A stretch of DNA of 64,000 bases from Nocardioides limicola. Its GTDB lineage: Bacteria; Actinomycetota; Actinomycetes; Propionibacteriales; Nocardioidaceae. A model generated the notes under the pieces. It searched no databases. It saw only the letters and a program-made list of their open reading frames with translations, and was not told the origin of the DNA. Numbering within the stretch: position 1 is the stretch's first letter; the number at the start of each line of letters is the position of its first letter. The DNA is taken from contig NZ_JAERJA010000009.1 in assembly GCF_016827675.1 (NCBI RefSeq), positions 1 through 64,000 on the forward strand, written 5' to 3'. The position numbers were made by a program, and so were the translations under genes. Shown here piece after piece: positions 24,586-32,997 of this stretch.

Positions 24586-25533
24586 ATGACCACGTTGACT
24601 CATGACGCCGGCTCGCGCTCGGTGTCCGCCGCCCTGCCGGGCATCGGCTACGCCCTCGTCTCCGCGCTCGCCTTCGGAATGGCCGGTTCGCTGGCCAAGG
24701 GGCTGGTCGAGGCAGGCTGGAGCACCGGCGCGGTGGCCGTGGTCAGGATCCTCGGAGGCTTCGCGGTGCTCGCCATCCCCGCGGCGATGGCGATGCGCGG
24801 CCGGTGGTCGCTGCTGGGTGACAACACCCGGTTCATCGCTCTGTACGGCGTCACCGCGGTCGCGGTCGCCCAGTTCTGCTTCTTCTCCGCGGTGGTGCAC
24901 CTGCAGGTCGGGGTGGCGTTGCTGATCGAGTACACCGCCCCGGTGCTGGTGGTGGCCTGGTTCTGGTTCCGGCACGGGGCCGTGCCCACCCGGACCACCG
25001 TGATCGGGATGGTGCTGGCCGGTCTCGGCCTGGTGCTGCTGCTCGACCTGGCCGGGGCCGGGGTGAACCTGGTCGGCGTGCTGTGGGGCCTCGGTGCGAT
25101 GGCCGGGCTGGCGATGTACTTCGTGCTGTCGGCACAGGAGCGGGCCGGCCTGCCGCCCCTGGTGCTGGCGGCCGGGGGCCTGCTCGTCGGCGGCCTGGCC
25201 CTGCTGGCTGCCGGGGCACTGGGCCTGATCCCGCTCGCCGCGGCCTTCGTCGAGGTGCCACTGGCCGGAGCGTCGGTGGCCTGGTGGGTGCCGATGGCGG
25301 CGCTTGTGGTGCTCGCCTCGGCGCTGGCCTACGTGACCGGGATCGAGGCCACCCGTCGACTCGGTGCGCGGTTCGCCTCCTTCGTCGGGTTGGCCGAGGT
25401 GGTGGCGGCGCTGCTGTTCGCCTGGCTGCTGCTGTCTGAACTCCCCGGCCTGGTCCAGCTCCTCGGCGGCGTGCTGGTGCTGGCCGGGGTGGTCGCGGTC
25501 AAGGCCGGCGAACGGCCACTGGTGGCCGCCTGA
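24586..25533 (+). CDS. EamA/DMT-family transporter
   Basis: A 315-residue membrane protein with ten predicted helices in two EamA repeats ('GIGYALVSALAFGMAGSLAK', later 'GVLWGLGAMAGLAMYFVLSA'). Members export amino acids or other metabolites; the substrate is unknown. It is probably controlled by the divergent CGNR protein. Confidence 0.9.
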   Translation: MTTLTHDAGSRSVSAALPGIGYALVSALAFGMAGSLAKGLVEAGWSTGAVAVVRILGGFAVLAIPAAMAMRGRWSLLGDNTRFIALYGVTAVAVAQFCFFSAVVHLQVGVALLIEYTAPVLVVAWFWFRHGAVPTRTTVIGMVLAGLGLVLLLDLAGAGVNLVGVLWGLGAMAGLAMYFVLSAQERAGLPPLVLAAGGLLVGGLALLAAGALGLIPLAAAFVEVPLAGASVAWWVPMAALVVLASALAYVTGIEATRRLGARFASFVGLAEVVAALLFAWLLLSELPGLVQLLGGVLVLAGVVAVKAGERPLVAA

Positions 25534-25560
25534 CCACCTGAGTCATGCAATGATCCGGGC

Positions 25561-26037
25561 GTGAGTGCACTGTTTCGGATCGTCTCCTTGGCCCTGATCG
25601 GCGCGTTGCTCGTCGCCTGCTCTTCCGACGACGATGGCTCGGCCACGGACCCCGTCGGCGCGGAATCGCCCCCTGAAACGAACGGGGACCCCAACGGCGA
25701 CACGAACGGCTCGGAGTCGCCGCCGGCCACGGGTGTGCCCGGCATCAGCCCTGTCTCCACCCACTCCGGTGACTCACTCGGAATGGACGCGCTGCTCACC
25801 GGTGAGCTCACCCTCACCGCGGGGTGCCTGACCGTGGTGGTCGAGGACGGCTCGGCCACGATCCCGGTCTTCCCGCGAGGCACGGCGCACTGGAACGACG
25901 ACCTGCTCGTGGTCGGTGCGGCCGAGTACGCACCCGGCGACGAGGTGGCCTTCGGCGGCGGCTTCGGTGACCCCGACGTCCAGATCAACGTGCCGCCGAC
26001 CTGCGAGTCGGCAGAGCTCTTCTGGGTCAACCCCTGA
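25561..26037 (+). CDS. Small lipoprotein
   Basis: A 158-residue lipoprotein starting at GTG 25561, with lipobox LVAC at Cys20. A Ser/Asp/Asn/Gly-rich linker precedes a compact beta-type domain ('GELTLTAGCLTVVVEDGSAT', 'AEYAPGDEVAFGGGFGDPD'). No family recognised. Its stop codon falls inside a 26-bp repeat. Confidence 0.7.
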   Translation: MSALFRIVSLALIGALLVACSSDDDGSATDPVGAESPPETNGDPNGDTNGSESPPATGVPGISPVSTHSGDSLGMDALLTGELTLTAGCLTVVVEDGSATIPVFPRGTAHWNDDLLVVGAAEYAPGDEVAFGGGFGDPDVQINVPPTCESAELFWVNP

Positions 26038-26109
26038 GACCAAGCGAGGGCCAGAGGCCCTGAGACCAAGCGAGGGCCGTAGGCCCTGAGACAGAGCGAG
26101 GGCCCGAGG
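26034..26109. repeat. 26-bp tandem repeat, three units
   Basis: Units beginning ctgagaccaagcgagggcc at 26034 and 26060 and ctgagacagagcgagggcc at 26086 differ by a few bases. The first contains the lipoprotein stop; the last forms the left arm of the terminator hairpin. Confidence 0.8.
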
Positions 26110-26130
26110 TCAACTGACCTCGGGCCCTCG
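26097..26130. terminator. Strong bidirectional hairpin terminator
   Basis: cgagggcccgaggtca and tgacctcgggccctcg pair over 16 bp with a two-base nominal loop, between convergent genes. It grew from, or gave rise to, the adjacent tandem repeats. Confidence 0.8.
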
Positions 26131-26140
26131 TCATCGCGGC

Positions 26141-27328
26141 TCAGTCGTCGTCGCCGAACCCCGACATCACGTCGCGCAGCGCGGTGAGCTGGGCGCCGAT
26201 CGCGTCGCGTCGCTTGGCCATCCGGTCGACCTCGGCCCGGACCGCGGCGAGCTCCCGCTCCGCCTCGGCCTGACCGGTCAACGTCAGCGACTCGGCCTGG
26301 GTGCGAGCGGAGTTCACGATCTGCTCCGCCTCCCGACGAGCCCGGGACAGGGTCGCCTCGGCCTCGGACTGGGCCTGCTGCCGCGCACTGTTCGCCTGAG
26401 CGAGCGCCTCGGAAGCGCGCCGCTCCGCCGCCTCGGCCCGCAGCTCTGCCTCCTCGACGAGCTTCTTGGTCTCACCCATCGCACTGGCGTGGTGGTCGCT
26501 GGCCTCCCGGGCCAGACGCTCCTTCTCCACCGCCAGCATCCGGCGGGCCTCCTGCACCTCACGGTCCGCGCCAGCGCGCACCTTCTCGGCCTCCAACTGG
26601 GCGCCGGTGCGGAGCTCGTTGACCTCCTGCTCGGCGGCCAGGCGCAGCTGGTCCGCCTCGCGACGGGCCGCGGCTCGCACATCCTGGGCCTCGGACTGGG
26701 CCAGCGAACGCTCCTGCTCGGCCTCGGCCATGATCCGAGCCCGCGTGTCATCGAGGTCGGACAACTGCACCGACCGCATGTCCTCGGCCTCACGGGCGGC
26801 ATCGGAGCGGATCGCCTTGGCGTCGCGGGTGGCCTGCTCGCGAATCTCCGCAGCCTCGCGGTGGGCCTCCTCCCGCACCTCGGAAGCCTCCTCCTCGGCA
26901 AGCCTCAGCATGGCGCTGGCACGCCCACCCAGACCGGCGTACGACGGCTTCTCCGCCTCGTCGAGCTGCTTCTTCAGCTGACCTAGCTGCTTCTCGAGCT
27001 CGATCACCCGCCGCTCGCTCGCCTCCAGGCTGTTGCCCAGGCCGGACTTCTCGGTGAGCAGTTGACGCACCGCGGTGTCGACCGCGGCCGGGTCGTAGCC
27101 GCCCTTGCGCACCTGGGTGAACGAAGGGGCCTGGACGGGGCGTGGCGCCGCTTGGGTCGGCGCCGGTGCTGTCGGGGCGGCCGCCGGTGCCTTCGGCGCG
27201 GCTGCCGGCGGGCCGGGCTGCTTCGGCACTGCAGGGATCACCTGGGTGCGCTCGGAGTCCGGGCCGCCGCGGTTGTCGGCGGTGTCGGTGTCGTTCTCGT
27301 CGAAGATGGACAGGCCCTCTTCAGTCAT
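26141..27328 (-). CDS. DivIVA-domain coiled-coil protein (FilP/Scy-like)
   Basis: A 395-residue cytoskeletal-type protein. The N-terminus is acidic and Ala/Pro-rich (1-75). A DivIVA-like segment follows ('SFTQVRKGGYDPAAVDTAVR'), then about 300 residues of nearly continuous Ala/Glu/Arg heptads. The architecture resembles polar-growth proteins of actinobacteria such as Scy or FilP, though it is shorter than Scy. Probably organises envelope growth or cell shape. It is followed at its 5' side by the ccr terminator and has its own transcription unit. Confidence 0.8.
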   Translation of the reverse strand: MTEEGLSIFDENDTDTADNRGGPDSERTQVIPAVPKQPGPPAAAPKAPAAAPTAPAPTQAAPRPVQAPSFTQVRKGGYDPAAVDTAVRQLLTEKSGLGNSLEASERRVIELEKQLGQLKKQLDEAEKPSYAGLGGRASAMLRLAEEEASEVREEAHREAAEIREQATRDAKAIRSDAAREAEDMRSVQLSDLDDTRARIMAEAEQERSLAQSEAQDVRAAARREADQLRLAAEQEVNELRTGAQLEAEKVRAGADREVQEARRMLAVEKERLAREASDHHASAMGETKKLVEEAELRAEAAERRASEALAQANSARQQAQSEAEATLSRARREAEQIVNSARTQAESLTLTGQAEAERELAAVRAEVDRMAKRRDAIGAQLTALRDVMSGFGDDD

Positions 27329-27362
27329 GGTTGCAACTTTCCCTCAAGAGTTGGAATGGGAG

Positions 27363-27400
27363 CGGGGACACTGGTCACCCACAGGTGACCAGTGTCCCCG
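27363..27400. terminator. 17-bp perfect hairpin terminator after ccr
   Basis: cggggacactggtcacc and ggtgaccagtgtccccg are exact complements with the loop caca. It lies 33 bases past the ccr stop on the minus strand and 34 bases before the coiled-coil gene start. Confidence 0.8.
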
Positions 27401-27432
27401 ATCGGACAACCTGGTTGCTAGACGCGCGCCGA

Positions 27433-28770
27433 TCAGATCCCGCGGAACCGGTTGATCGCGTCCAGGTGCTGCTCGCGCATCTCGGTGTTCAGCACGCCCA
27501 ACCCCTCTTCGGGGGACAGGCAGAGCACGCCGACCTTGCCCTGGTGCTTGTTGTGGTGCACGTCCAAGGAGGCCTGGCCGGTCTCCTCCAGCGTGTAGGT
27601 CCGCGACAGGGTCGGGTGGATCTTGCCCTGGGCGATGAGGCGGTTGGCCTCCCACGACTCGCGGTAGTTCGCGAAGTGGCTGGAGATGATCCGCTTCAGG
27701 TTCATCCACAGGTAGCGGTTGTCGTACTCGTGCATGTAGCCCGTGGTCGACGCGCAGGTGGTGATGGTGCCGCCCTTGCGGGTCACGAACACGCTCGCCC
27801 CGAAGGTCTCCCGGCCGGGGTGCTCGAAGACGATGTCGATGTCCTCGCCGCCGGTCAGCTCGCGGATGGCGGCGCCGAAGCGCTTCCACTCCTTGGGGTT
27901 CTGCTGGGTGCCCTCGTCGTTCCAGAACTTCGGCGCGAGTTCGGAGCGGTTGATGACCATCTCCGCACCCATCGAGCGGACGATGTTCGCCTTCTCCTCG
28001 TTGGAGACCACGCAGACCGGGTTCGCGCCGCCGTTGAGGGCGTACTGGGTCGCGAAGCCGCCGAGGCCACCGGAGGCGCCCCAGATCAGCACGTTGTCGC
28101 CCTGCTTCATGTTGCCGCCGTTGGTCGAGACCAGCTGCCGGTAGGCGGTGCAGTTCACCAGACCGGGGGAGGCGGCCTCCTCCCAGGTGAGGTGCTCGGG
28201 CTTGGGCATCAGCTGGTTGGCCTTGACCATGGCGACGTCGGCGAGGCCGCCGAAGTTGGTCTCGAAGCCCCAGATCCGCTGCGAGGAGTCGAGCATCGTG
28301 TCGTTGTGGCCGTCGGGCGACTCCAACTCCACCGAGAGGCAGTGCGCGACGACGCGGTCGCCCGGCTTCCACTTGGTGACGCCGGCGCCGACCGCCAGCA
28401 CCACGCCGGACAGGTCCGAGCCCACGATGTGGTACGGCAGGTCGTGACGCTTGGCGAGCTCGGACTCACGGCCGTAGCGCTCCAAGAAGCCGAAGGTCGA
28501 GACCGGCTCGAAGATCGACGTCCAGACGGTGTTGTAGTTGATCGCCGAGGCCATCACGGCGACGATCGCCTCGCCCGGGCCGAGCTCGGGCATCGGGACC
28601 TCGTCGAGGTGGAGCGACTTGCGCGGGTCCTTCTCCTTGCTCGGGATGCCCTCGAACATGTCGACCTCGTCCTTGTGGACGGTGACAGCCCGGTAGGACT
28701 CCGGAAGCGAGATGTTGGCGAACTCGTCGGCCGACGCACCGGCGACGATCGCGTCCAGGATGTTCTGCAC
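27433..28770 (-). CDS. ccr: Crotonyl-CoA carboxylase/reductase
   Basis: Reductively carboxylates crotonyl-CoA with CO2 and NADPH to ethylmalonyl-CoA, the key reaction of the ethylmalonyl-CoA pathway. The 445-residue length and 'SAINYNTVWTSIFEPVSTFG' identify the family. The NADPH fold is 'LIWGASGGLGGFATQYA'. Asn80, Phe169, Glu170 and His365 fall where the CO2-holding Asn, Phe, Glu and His lie in characterised enzymes (alignment by eye), which supports true carboxylation rather than simple reduction. GTG 28770 has aggag nine bases upstream. The product feeds the epimerase encoded just upstream on the same strand and the mutase at 3639. Confidence 0.93.
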   Translation of the reverse strand: MQNILDAIVAGASADEFANISLPESYRAVTVHKDEVDMFEGIPSKEKDPRKSLHLDEVPMPELGPGEAIVAVMASAINYNTVWTSIFEPVSTFGFLERYGRESELAKRHDLPYHIVGSDLSGVVLAVGAGVTKWKPGDRVVAHCLSVELESPDGHNDTMLDSSQRIWGFETNFGGLADVAMVKANQLMPKPEHLTWEEAASPGLVNCTAYRQLVSTNGGNMKQGDNVLIWGASGGLGGFATQYALNGGANPVCVVSNEEKANIVRSMGAEMVINRSELAPKFWNDEGTQQNPKEWKRFGAAIRELTGGEDIDIVFEHPGRETFGASVFVTRKGGTITTCASTTGYMHEYDNRYLWMNLKRIISSHFANYRESWEANRLIAQGKIHPTLSRTYTLEETGQASLDVHHNKHQGKVGVLCLSPEEGLGVLNTEMREQHLDAINRFRGI

Positions 28771-28886
28771 TCTGATTCACTCCTAGGGGGTTCGGATCGC
28801 GCACAACATACCCAGCAGTAGCGGTGCGGTGGGGGTTACGTGGCGGACGTCTCAGTTCCGGGACACTTCGGGACGTTCCGGGCGCC

Positions 28887-29336
28887 TCAGTGGGCGTCGG
28901 GGGAGGGCTCCACCAGCTCGACCAGCACACCGCCGGCGTCCTTGGGGTGGATGAAGTTCACCCGAGAGTTCGAGGTGCCGCGCTTGGGGACGTCGTACAG
29001 CAGCCGCACACCGCGCTCGCGAAGGACGTCGCAGGCGGCGTCGATGTCGCTGACCCGGTAGGCGAGCTGCTGCAGGCCGGGGCCGCTGCGGTCCAAGAAC
29101 TTGCCGATCGTGGTGTCCGGCGACAGCGGAGCCAGCAACTGGATGTGCGCGCCGGTGTCACCGACAGCCACCATCGCCTCACGGACGCCCTGCTCCTCGT
29201 TGGTCTCGGTGTGCGCGACCCGCATCCCGAACTTCTCGGTGTAGAGCGCGATCGCCTCGTCCAGGTCCGGGACCGCGATGCCGACGTGGTCGATCGCGGT
29301 GAACAGGTGTCCGAGGCTCGATTGGATGTCAGTCAT
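28887..29336 (-). CDS. epi: Ethylmalonyl-CoA/methylmalonyl-CoA epimerase
   Basis: Interconverts the 2R and 2S forms of methylmalonyl-CoA or ethylmalonyl-CoA so that Ccr product can enter the mutase. The 149-residue glyoxalase-fold enzyme has 'AIDHVGIAVPDLDEAIALYT' and 'IQLLAPLSPDTTIGKFLDR', then 'GPGLQQLAYRVSDIDAACD' and 'RVNFIHPKDAGGVLVELVEP', with metal His and Glu residues in the expected places. ATG 29336 is used; an in-frame ATG nine bases upstream is possible. It may be co-transcribed with ccr, 116 bases downstream. Confidence 0.92.
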   Translation of the reverse strand: MTDIQSSLGHLFTAIDHVGIAVPDLDEAIALYTEKFGMRVAHTETNEEQGVREAMVAVGDTGAHIQLLAPLSPDTTIGKFLDRSGPGLQQLAYRVSDIDAACDVLRERGVRLLYDVPKRGTSNSRVNFIHPKDAGGVLVELVEPSPDAH

Positions 29337-29464
29337 ACCGACCATGGTGGCGGCTCGGCGGGGCCTCCGGGTGACCGGGTCCACATCCGGGACATCTGTC
29401 TCAGGTGCGGGGTGGAGGACTACAGTCGTGATCGTCAAGACTTTCACTCGTCGTAGGAGGAACC

Positions 29465-30658
29465 ATGTCCCGATCCGTCATCGTTGCCGGGGCGCGTACC
29501 CCGGTTGGTCGCCTGTCGGGGGCTCTCAAGGCCCTGTCCGGTGCTGACCTCGGTGGCGTGGCGATCAAGGGCGCCCTCGAGAAGGCCGGTGTCTCCGGCG
29601 ACCAGGTCGACTACGTGATCATGGGTCAGGTCATCCAGGCCGGCACCGGCCAGATCACCGCCCGCCAGGCCGCCGTCAAGGGCGGCATCCCGATGAACGT
29701 CCCCGCGATCACCATCAACAAGGTGTGCCTCTCGGGTGTCAACGCGATCGCGATGGCCGACCAGCTCATCCGGGCCGGGGAGCACGAGATCATCGTCGCC
29801 GGCGGCTTCGAGTCGATGACCAACGCCCCGCACCTGCTGCCGAAGTCCCGCGAGGGCCTCAAGTACGGCAACAACACCCTGGTCGACTCGATGGAGTACG
29901 ACGCGCTCTGGGACCAGTTCACCAACCAGGGCATGGGTGGGCTCACCGACGGCATCAACCGCGACCGCACCACCAAGCTGACCCGTGAGGAGCAGGACGC
30001 GTTCGCGGCCCGCTCGCACCAGCTGGCCGCCGCGGCCTGGAAGAACGGCGTCTTCGCCGACGAGGTCGTCCCGGTCGAGATCCCGCAGCGCAAGGGTGAC
30101 CCGATCGTGGTCTCCGAGGACGAGGGCATCCGCGGTGAGACCACCGCCGAGTCGCTCGGCAAGCTGCGCCCCGCCTTCCACCCCGAGGGCACCATCACCG
30201 CCGGCTCGGCCTCGCAGATCTCCGACGGTGCCGCCGCGCTGATCATCATGAGCAAGGAGAAGGCCGAGGAGCTCGGTCTGGAATGGCTCGCCGAGATCGG
30301 CGCCTCCGGCCAGGTCGCCGGCCCCGACTCCTCGCTGCAGCTGCAGCCTGCGGAGGCGATCAAGGCCGCCGTGGCCAAGGAGGGCATCGAGGTCTCCGAC
30401 ATCGACCTGTTCGAGCTCAACGAGGCCTTCGCCGCGGTCGGCATCGAGTCGGCCCGGGCACTGGGTGTGGACGAGGACATCGTCAACGTCAACGGTGGCG
30501 CCATCGCCATCGGCCACCCGCTGGGCATGTCCGGCGCCCGGATCACGCTGCACCTCGCGCTGGAGCTCAAGCGGCGCGGTGGCGGCATCGGTGCGGCGGC
30601 GCTGTGTGGTGGCGGCGGTCAGGGCGACGCGCTGATCGTGCGCGTGCCCAAGGCCTGA
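29465..30658 (+). CDS. Acetyl-CoA C-acetyltransferase (thiolase)
   Basis: Condenses two acetyl-CoA to acetoacetyl-CoA or cleaves it. The 397 residues carry all thiolase signatures: Cys88 in '[13 protein letters not shown]', '[17 protein letters not shown]' with the catalytic His, and the second Cys in '[11 protein letters not shown]'. A strong ggagga lies before the ATG. The next gene, meaB, starts on the last base of its stop (TGATG), so the two are coupled. In context it opens the route acetyl-CoA, acetoacetyl-CoA, 3-hydroxybutyryl-CoA, crotonyl-CoA. Confidence 0.93.
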   Translation: MSRSVIVAGARTPVGRLSGALKALSGADLGGVAIKGALEKAGVSGDQVDYVIMGQVIQAGTGQITARQAAVKGGIPMNVPAITINKVCLSGVNAIAMADQLIRAGEHEIIVAGGFESMTNAPHLLPKSREGLKYGNNTLVDSMEYDALWDQFTNQGMGGLTDGINRDRTTKLTREEQDAFAARSHQLAAAAWKNGVFADEVVPVEIPQRKGDPIVVSEDEGIRGETTAESLGKLRPAFHPEGTITAGSASQISDGAAALIIMSKEKAEELGLEWLAEIGASGQVAGPDSSLQLQPAEAIKAAVAKEGIEVSDIDLFELNEAFAAVGIESARALGVDEDIVNVNGGAIAIGHPLGMSGARITLHLALELKRRGGGIGAAALCGGGGQGDALIVRVPKA

Positions 30659-31662
30659 TGACCACAGATCAACCCAGAGCTGCGGCCGGCCGACCCTCAG
30701 GTCGGTCGGCCGCAGCTGTTCCCGAGCTCCTCGCCGCCGCTCGGGAGGGCCAGCCTCGGGCGGTGGCCCGGCTGATCAGCCTGGTCGAGGACGGATCCGA
30801 CCTGCTGCGCGAGGTGATGGCCGGCCTGGCTGCCCATGTCGGCGGTGCGCACATCGTCGGCATCACCGGTGCGCCCGGGGTCGGCAAGTCGACCTCGACC
30901 AACGCGCTGGTGACCGAGTTGCGCCAGCGCGACCTCCGGGTCGCCGTACTCGCGGTCGATCCGTCGTCCCCGTTCTCCGGCGGCGCCCTGCTGGGAGACC
31001 GGATCCGGATGGCCGACCACACCGTCGACCCCGGCGTGTTCATCCGGTCGATGGCCTCCCGAGGGCATCTGGGCGGCCTCTCCTGGAGTGCCCCCCAGGC
31101 GATCCGGGTGCTGGATGCGGCGGGCTTCGACGTGGTGCTCGTCGAGACCGTGGGCGTCGGCCAGAGCGAGGTCGAGATCGCCGCGCTCGCCGACACCACG
31201 CTGGTGCTCCTCGCCCCGGGGATGGGGGACGGGATCCAGGCCGCCAAGGCCGGCATCCTGGAGATCGGCGACCTGTACGTCGTCAACAAGGCCGACCGCG
31301 ACGGCGCCGAGAAGGTGCAGCGCGACATCCGGTCGATGCTCCGGCTGGCGGACCGGGCCGAGGGCGCCTGGCAGCCGCCGGTGCTGGCCACCGTGGCCAT
31401 GAAGCAGCAGGGGTTCGCCGAGGTCGTGGATGCGCTCACCGAGCACCGCACCTGGCTCGGCGACAGCGGTGCGCTGTCGCGTCGTCGGGCTCGCCGCGCC
31501 CGCGACGAGATCCAGGCGATCGCCGTCGCCGAACTCCGGTCCCGGTGGCGCGACGTCGGGCGGGGGCCCGATCTCGACCGGCTCGCCGCCGCAGTGGCCA
31601 CCGGCGACCTCGACCCGTACACGGCCGCGGATCGGCTGCTCGCCGAGCACTCGAGTGGTTGA
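30658..31662 (+). CDS. meaB: MeaB-type GTPase, B12-mutase chaperone
   Basis: G-protein chaperone that gates cofactor loading and protects acyl-CoA mutases. The 334-residue chain shows Walker A 'GITGAPGVGKSTSTNALV', 'VLAVDPSSPFSGGALLGDR', 'FDVVLVETVGVGQSEVEIA' and 'VNKADRDGAEKV'. It partners with the mutase encoded at 3639. The start overlaps the thiolase stop by one base. Confidence 0.93.
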   Translation: MTTDQPRAAAGRPSGRSAAAVPELLAAAREGQPRAVARLISLVEDGSDLLREVMAGLAAHVGGAHIVGITGAPGVGKSTSTNALVTELRQRDLRVAVLAVDPSSPFSGGALLGDRIRMADHTVDPGVFIRSMASRGHLGGLSWSAPQAIRVLDAAGFDVVLVETVGVGQSEVEIAALADTTLVLLAPGMGDGIQAAKAGILEIGDLYVVNKADRDGAEKVQRDIRSMLRLADRAEGAWQPPVLATVAMKQQGFAEVVDALTEHRTWLGDSGALSRRRARRARDEIQAIAVAELRSRWRDVGRGPDLDRLAAAVATGDLDPYTAADRLLAEHSSG

Positions 31663-31770
31663 CCACGAACTCCGGCGGCGCGCCTGGCCCGTCGTCGAGC
31701 CTGATCCTGCTAGGAATGGAATGAGCACTTCTGTGCGCCCACGACTCACACGCCTGCGGAGGGACTGCGG

Positions 31771-31941
31771 ATGAACGCCAAGAACGCGCTGATCGTCCTG
31801 GTGGCGGTCTTCCTCGGGTTCTGGATGTTCACCGACCCGAGTGGGCTCGCCGAGGTCTCCCGCACGGCCGGCCTGGCGGTCTGGGACGGCCTGGGCTCGG
31901 TCTTCGGAGCCCTGATCAGCTTCATCGCCGAGTTGTTCTGA
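31771..31941 (+). CDS. Small membrane protein (56 aa)
   Basis: An ATG at 31771 preceded by ggaggga gives MNAKNALIVLVAVFLGFWMF and a second hydrophobic stretch 'GLGSVFGALISFIAELF'. It lies four bases before the PH-domain gene and fits a small gene often seen ahead of it in actinobacteria. Function unknown. Confidence 0.6.
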   Translation: MNAKNALIVLVAVFLGFWMFTDPSGLAEVSRTAGLAVWDGLGSVFGALISFIAELF

Positions 31942-31945
31942 TCCG

Positions 31946-32467
31946 ATGGGCCTGGCCCGCGCCATCACCGACCCGCAGGTCGGCAGGCATCTGCTCCGCG
32001 ACGAGGGCGAGGTCATCGTCGACGAGGTCCGGCACCACTGGATCGCCTTCGTGCCCTCCACGGGCATCGTGCTGGTCGCGGTGGCGATGTTCGCCGGCAC
32101 CCCGTTCCTGCCGGTCGACCTGGCCTGGTTCCCGATCCTGGTGTCGTTCGCGGTGCTGCTCATCGGCTGCTACCGGTGGCTCTACGTGTGGACGGACCGC
32201 TTCGTGATCACCAACATGCGGGTCTTCCGGGTGCACGGCGTACTGGCCAGGCAGCACGCCACCATGCCGTTGGCGCGGATCCTGGACATCACCGTCCGCA
32301 AGCCGGTGCTGGGGCGGATCCTCGGCTACGGACACTTCATCTTCGAGTCCGCAGCCCAGGAGCAGGGCCTCCGCGACATCCGGTTCATCGGCCGCCCCTA
32401 CCAACGCGACCTGGCGATCCAGCGGGTCGTGCAACGGGCAGGTCTCCGTGGGCCGAGGGTGAACTGA
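31946..32467 (+). CDS. Bacterial PH-domain (DUF304) membrane protein
   Basis: A 173-residue protein. A short N-terminal region is followed by two membrane segments ('STGIVLVAVAMFAGTPFLPV', 'FPILVSFAVLLIGCYRWLYV') and a bPH2-type domain ('DRFVITNMRVFRVHGVLARQ', 'MPLARILDITVRKPVLGRIL', 'GYGHFIFESAAQEQGL'). Probably a membrane-associated scaffold. The stop is overlapped by the MarR start (TGATG). Confidence 0.85.
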   Translation: MGLARAITDPQVGRHLLRDEGEVIVDEVRHHWIAFVPSTGIVLVAVAMFAGTPFLPVDLAWFPILVSFAVLLIGCYRWLYVWTDRFVITNMRVFRVHGVLARQHATMPLARILDITVRKPVLGRILGYGHFIFESAAQEQGLRDIRFIGRPYQRDLAIQRVVQRAGLRGPRVN

Positions 32468-32955
32468 TGACGTTGCCCTTCGACCCCATCGACGAGGCCG
32501 CCCGCCAGTGGGGACTGCGCTGGCAGGGTGTCCCGGCCATGCACGCAGTGACCTCGCTGATGCGCGTGCAGCAACTGGTCATCGGGCGGCTGGACGCACT
32601 GCTCAAGCCGCATGGGCTCACCTTCGCCCGCTACGAGGCGCTGGTGCTGCTGGTGTTCTCCTCGCAGGGCTCGCTGCCGCTGGGCAAGATGGGGGAGCGG
32701 CTCCAGGTGCACCCCACCTCGGTCACCTCGATCATCCGCCGACTCGTCCACGACGGACTGGTGGACCGCACTCCCCATCCCGAGGACGGTCGCACCGTGC
32801 TGGCGGTGATCACTGCCGCCGGGCGCGACGTCGTCGAGGCGGCCACCCGGGACCTGGTCGAGGCGGATTTCGCGCTCGGGGCGCTCTCGGTCGAGGACCT
32901 CACCCGTCTCTCGGAACTGCTGCGACCGGTGCGCCGCGACGCCGGCGACTACTGA
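32467..32955 (+). CDS. MarR-family transcriptional regulator
   Basis: A 162-residue winged-helix regulator: 'LKPHGLTFARYEALVLLVFS', 'LQVHPTSVTSIIRRLVHDGL' and 'VDRTPHPEDGRTVLAVITAA'. It is coupled to the upstream PH-domain gene by a one-base overlap. Its ligand is unknown. Confidence 0.9.
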   Translation: MTLPFDPIDEAARQWGLRWQGVPAMHAVTSLMRVQQLVIGRLDALLKPHGLTFARYEALVLLVFSSQGSLPLGKMGERLQVHPTSVTSIIRRLVHDGLVDRTPHPEDGRTVLAVITAAGRDVVEAATRDLVEADFALGALSVEDLTRLSELLRPVRRDAGDY

Positions 32956-32997
32956 CCCGCCTACGCTCTCGGACGGGCCCTTCCTAGGATGGGTCCC

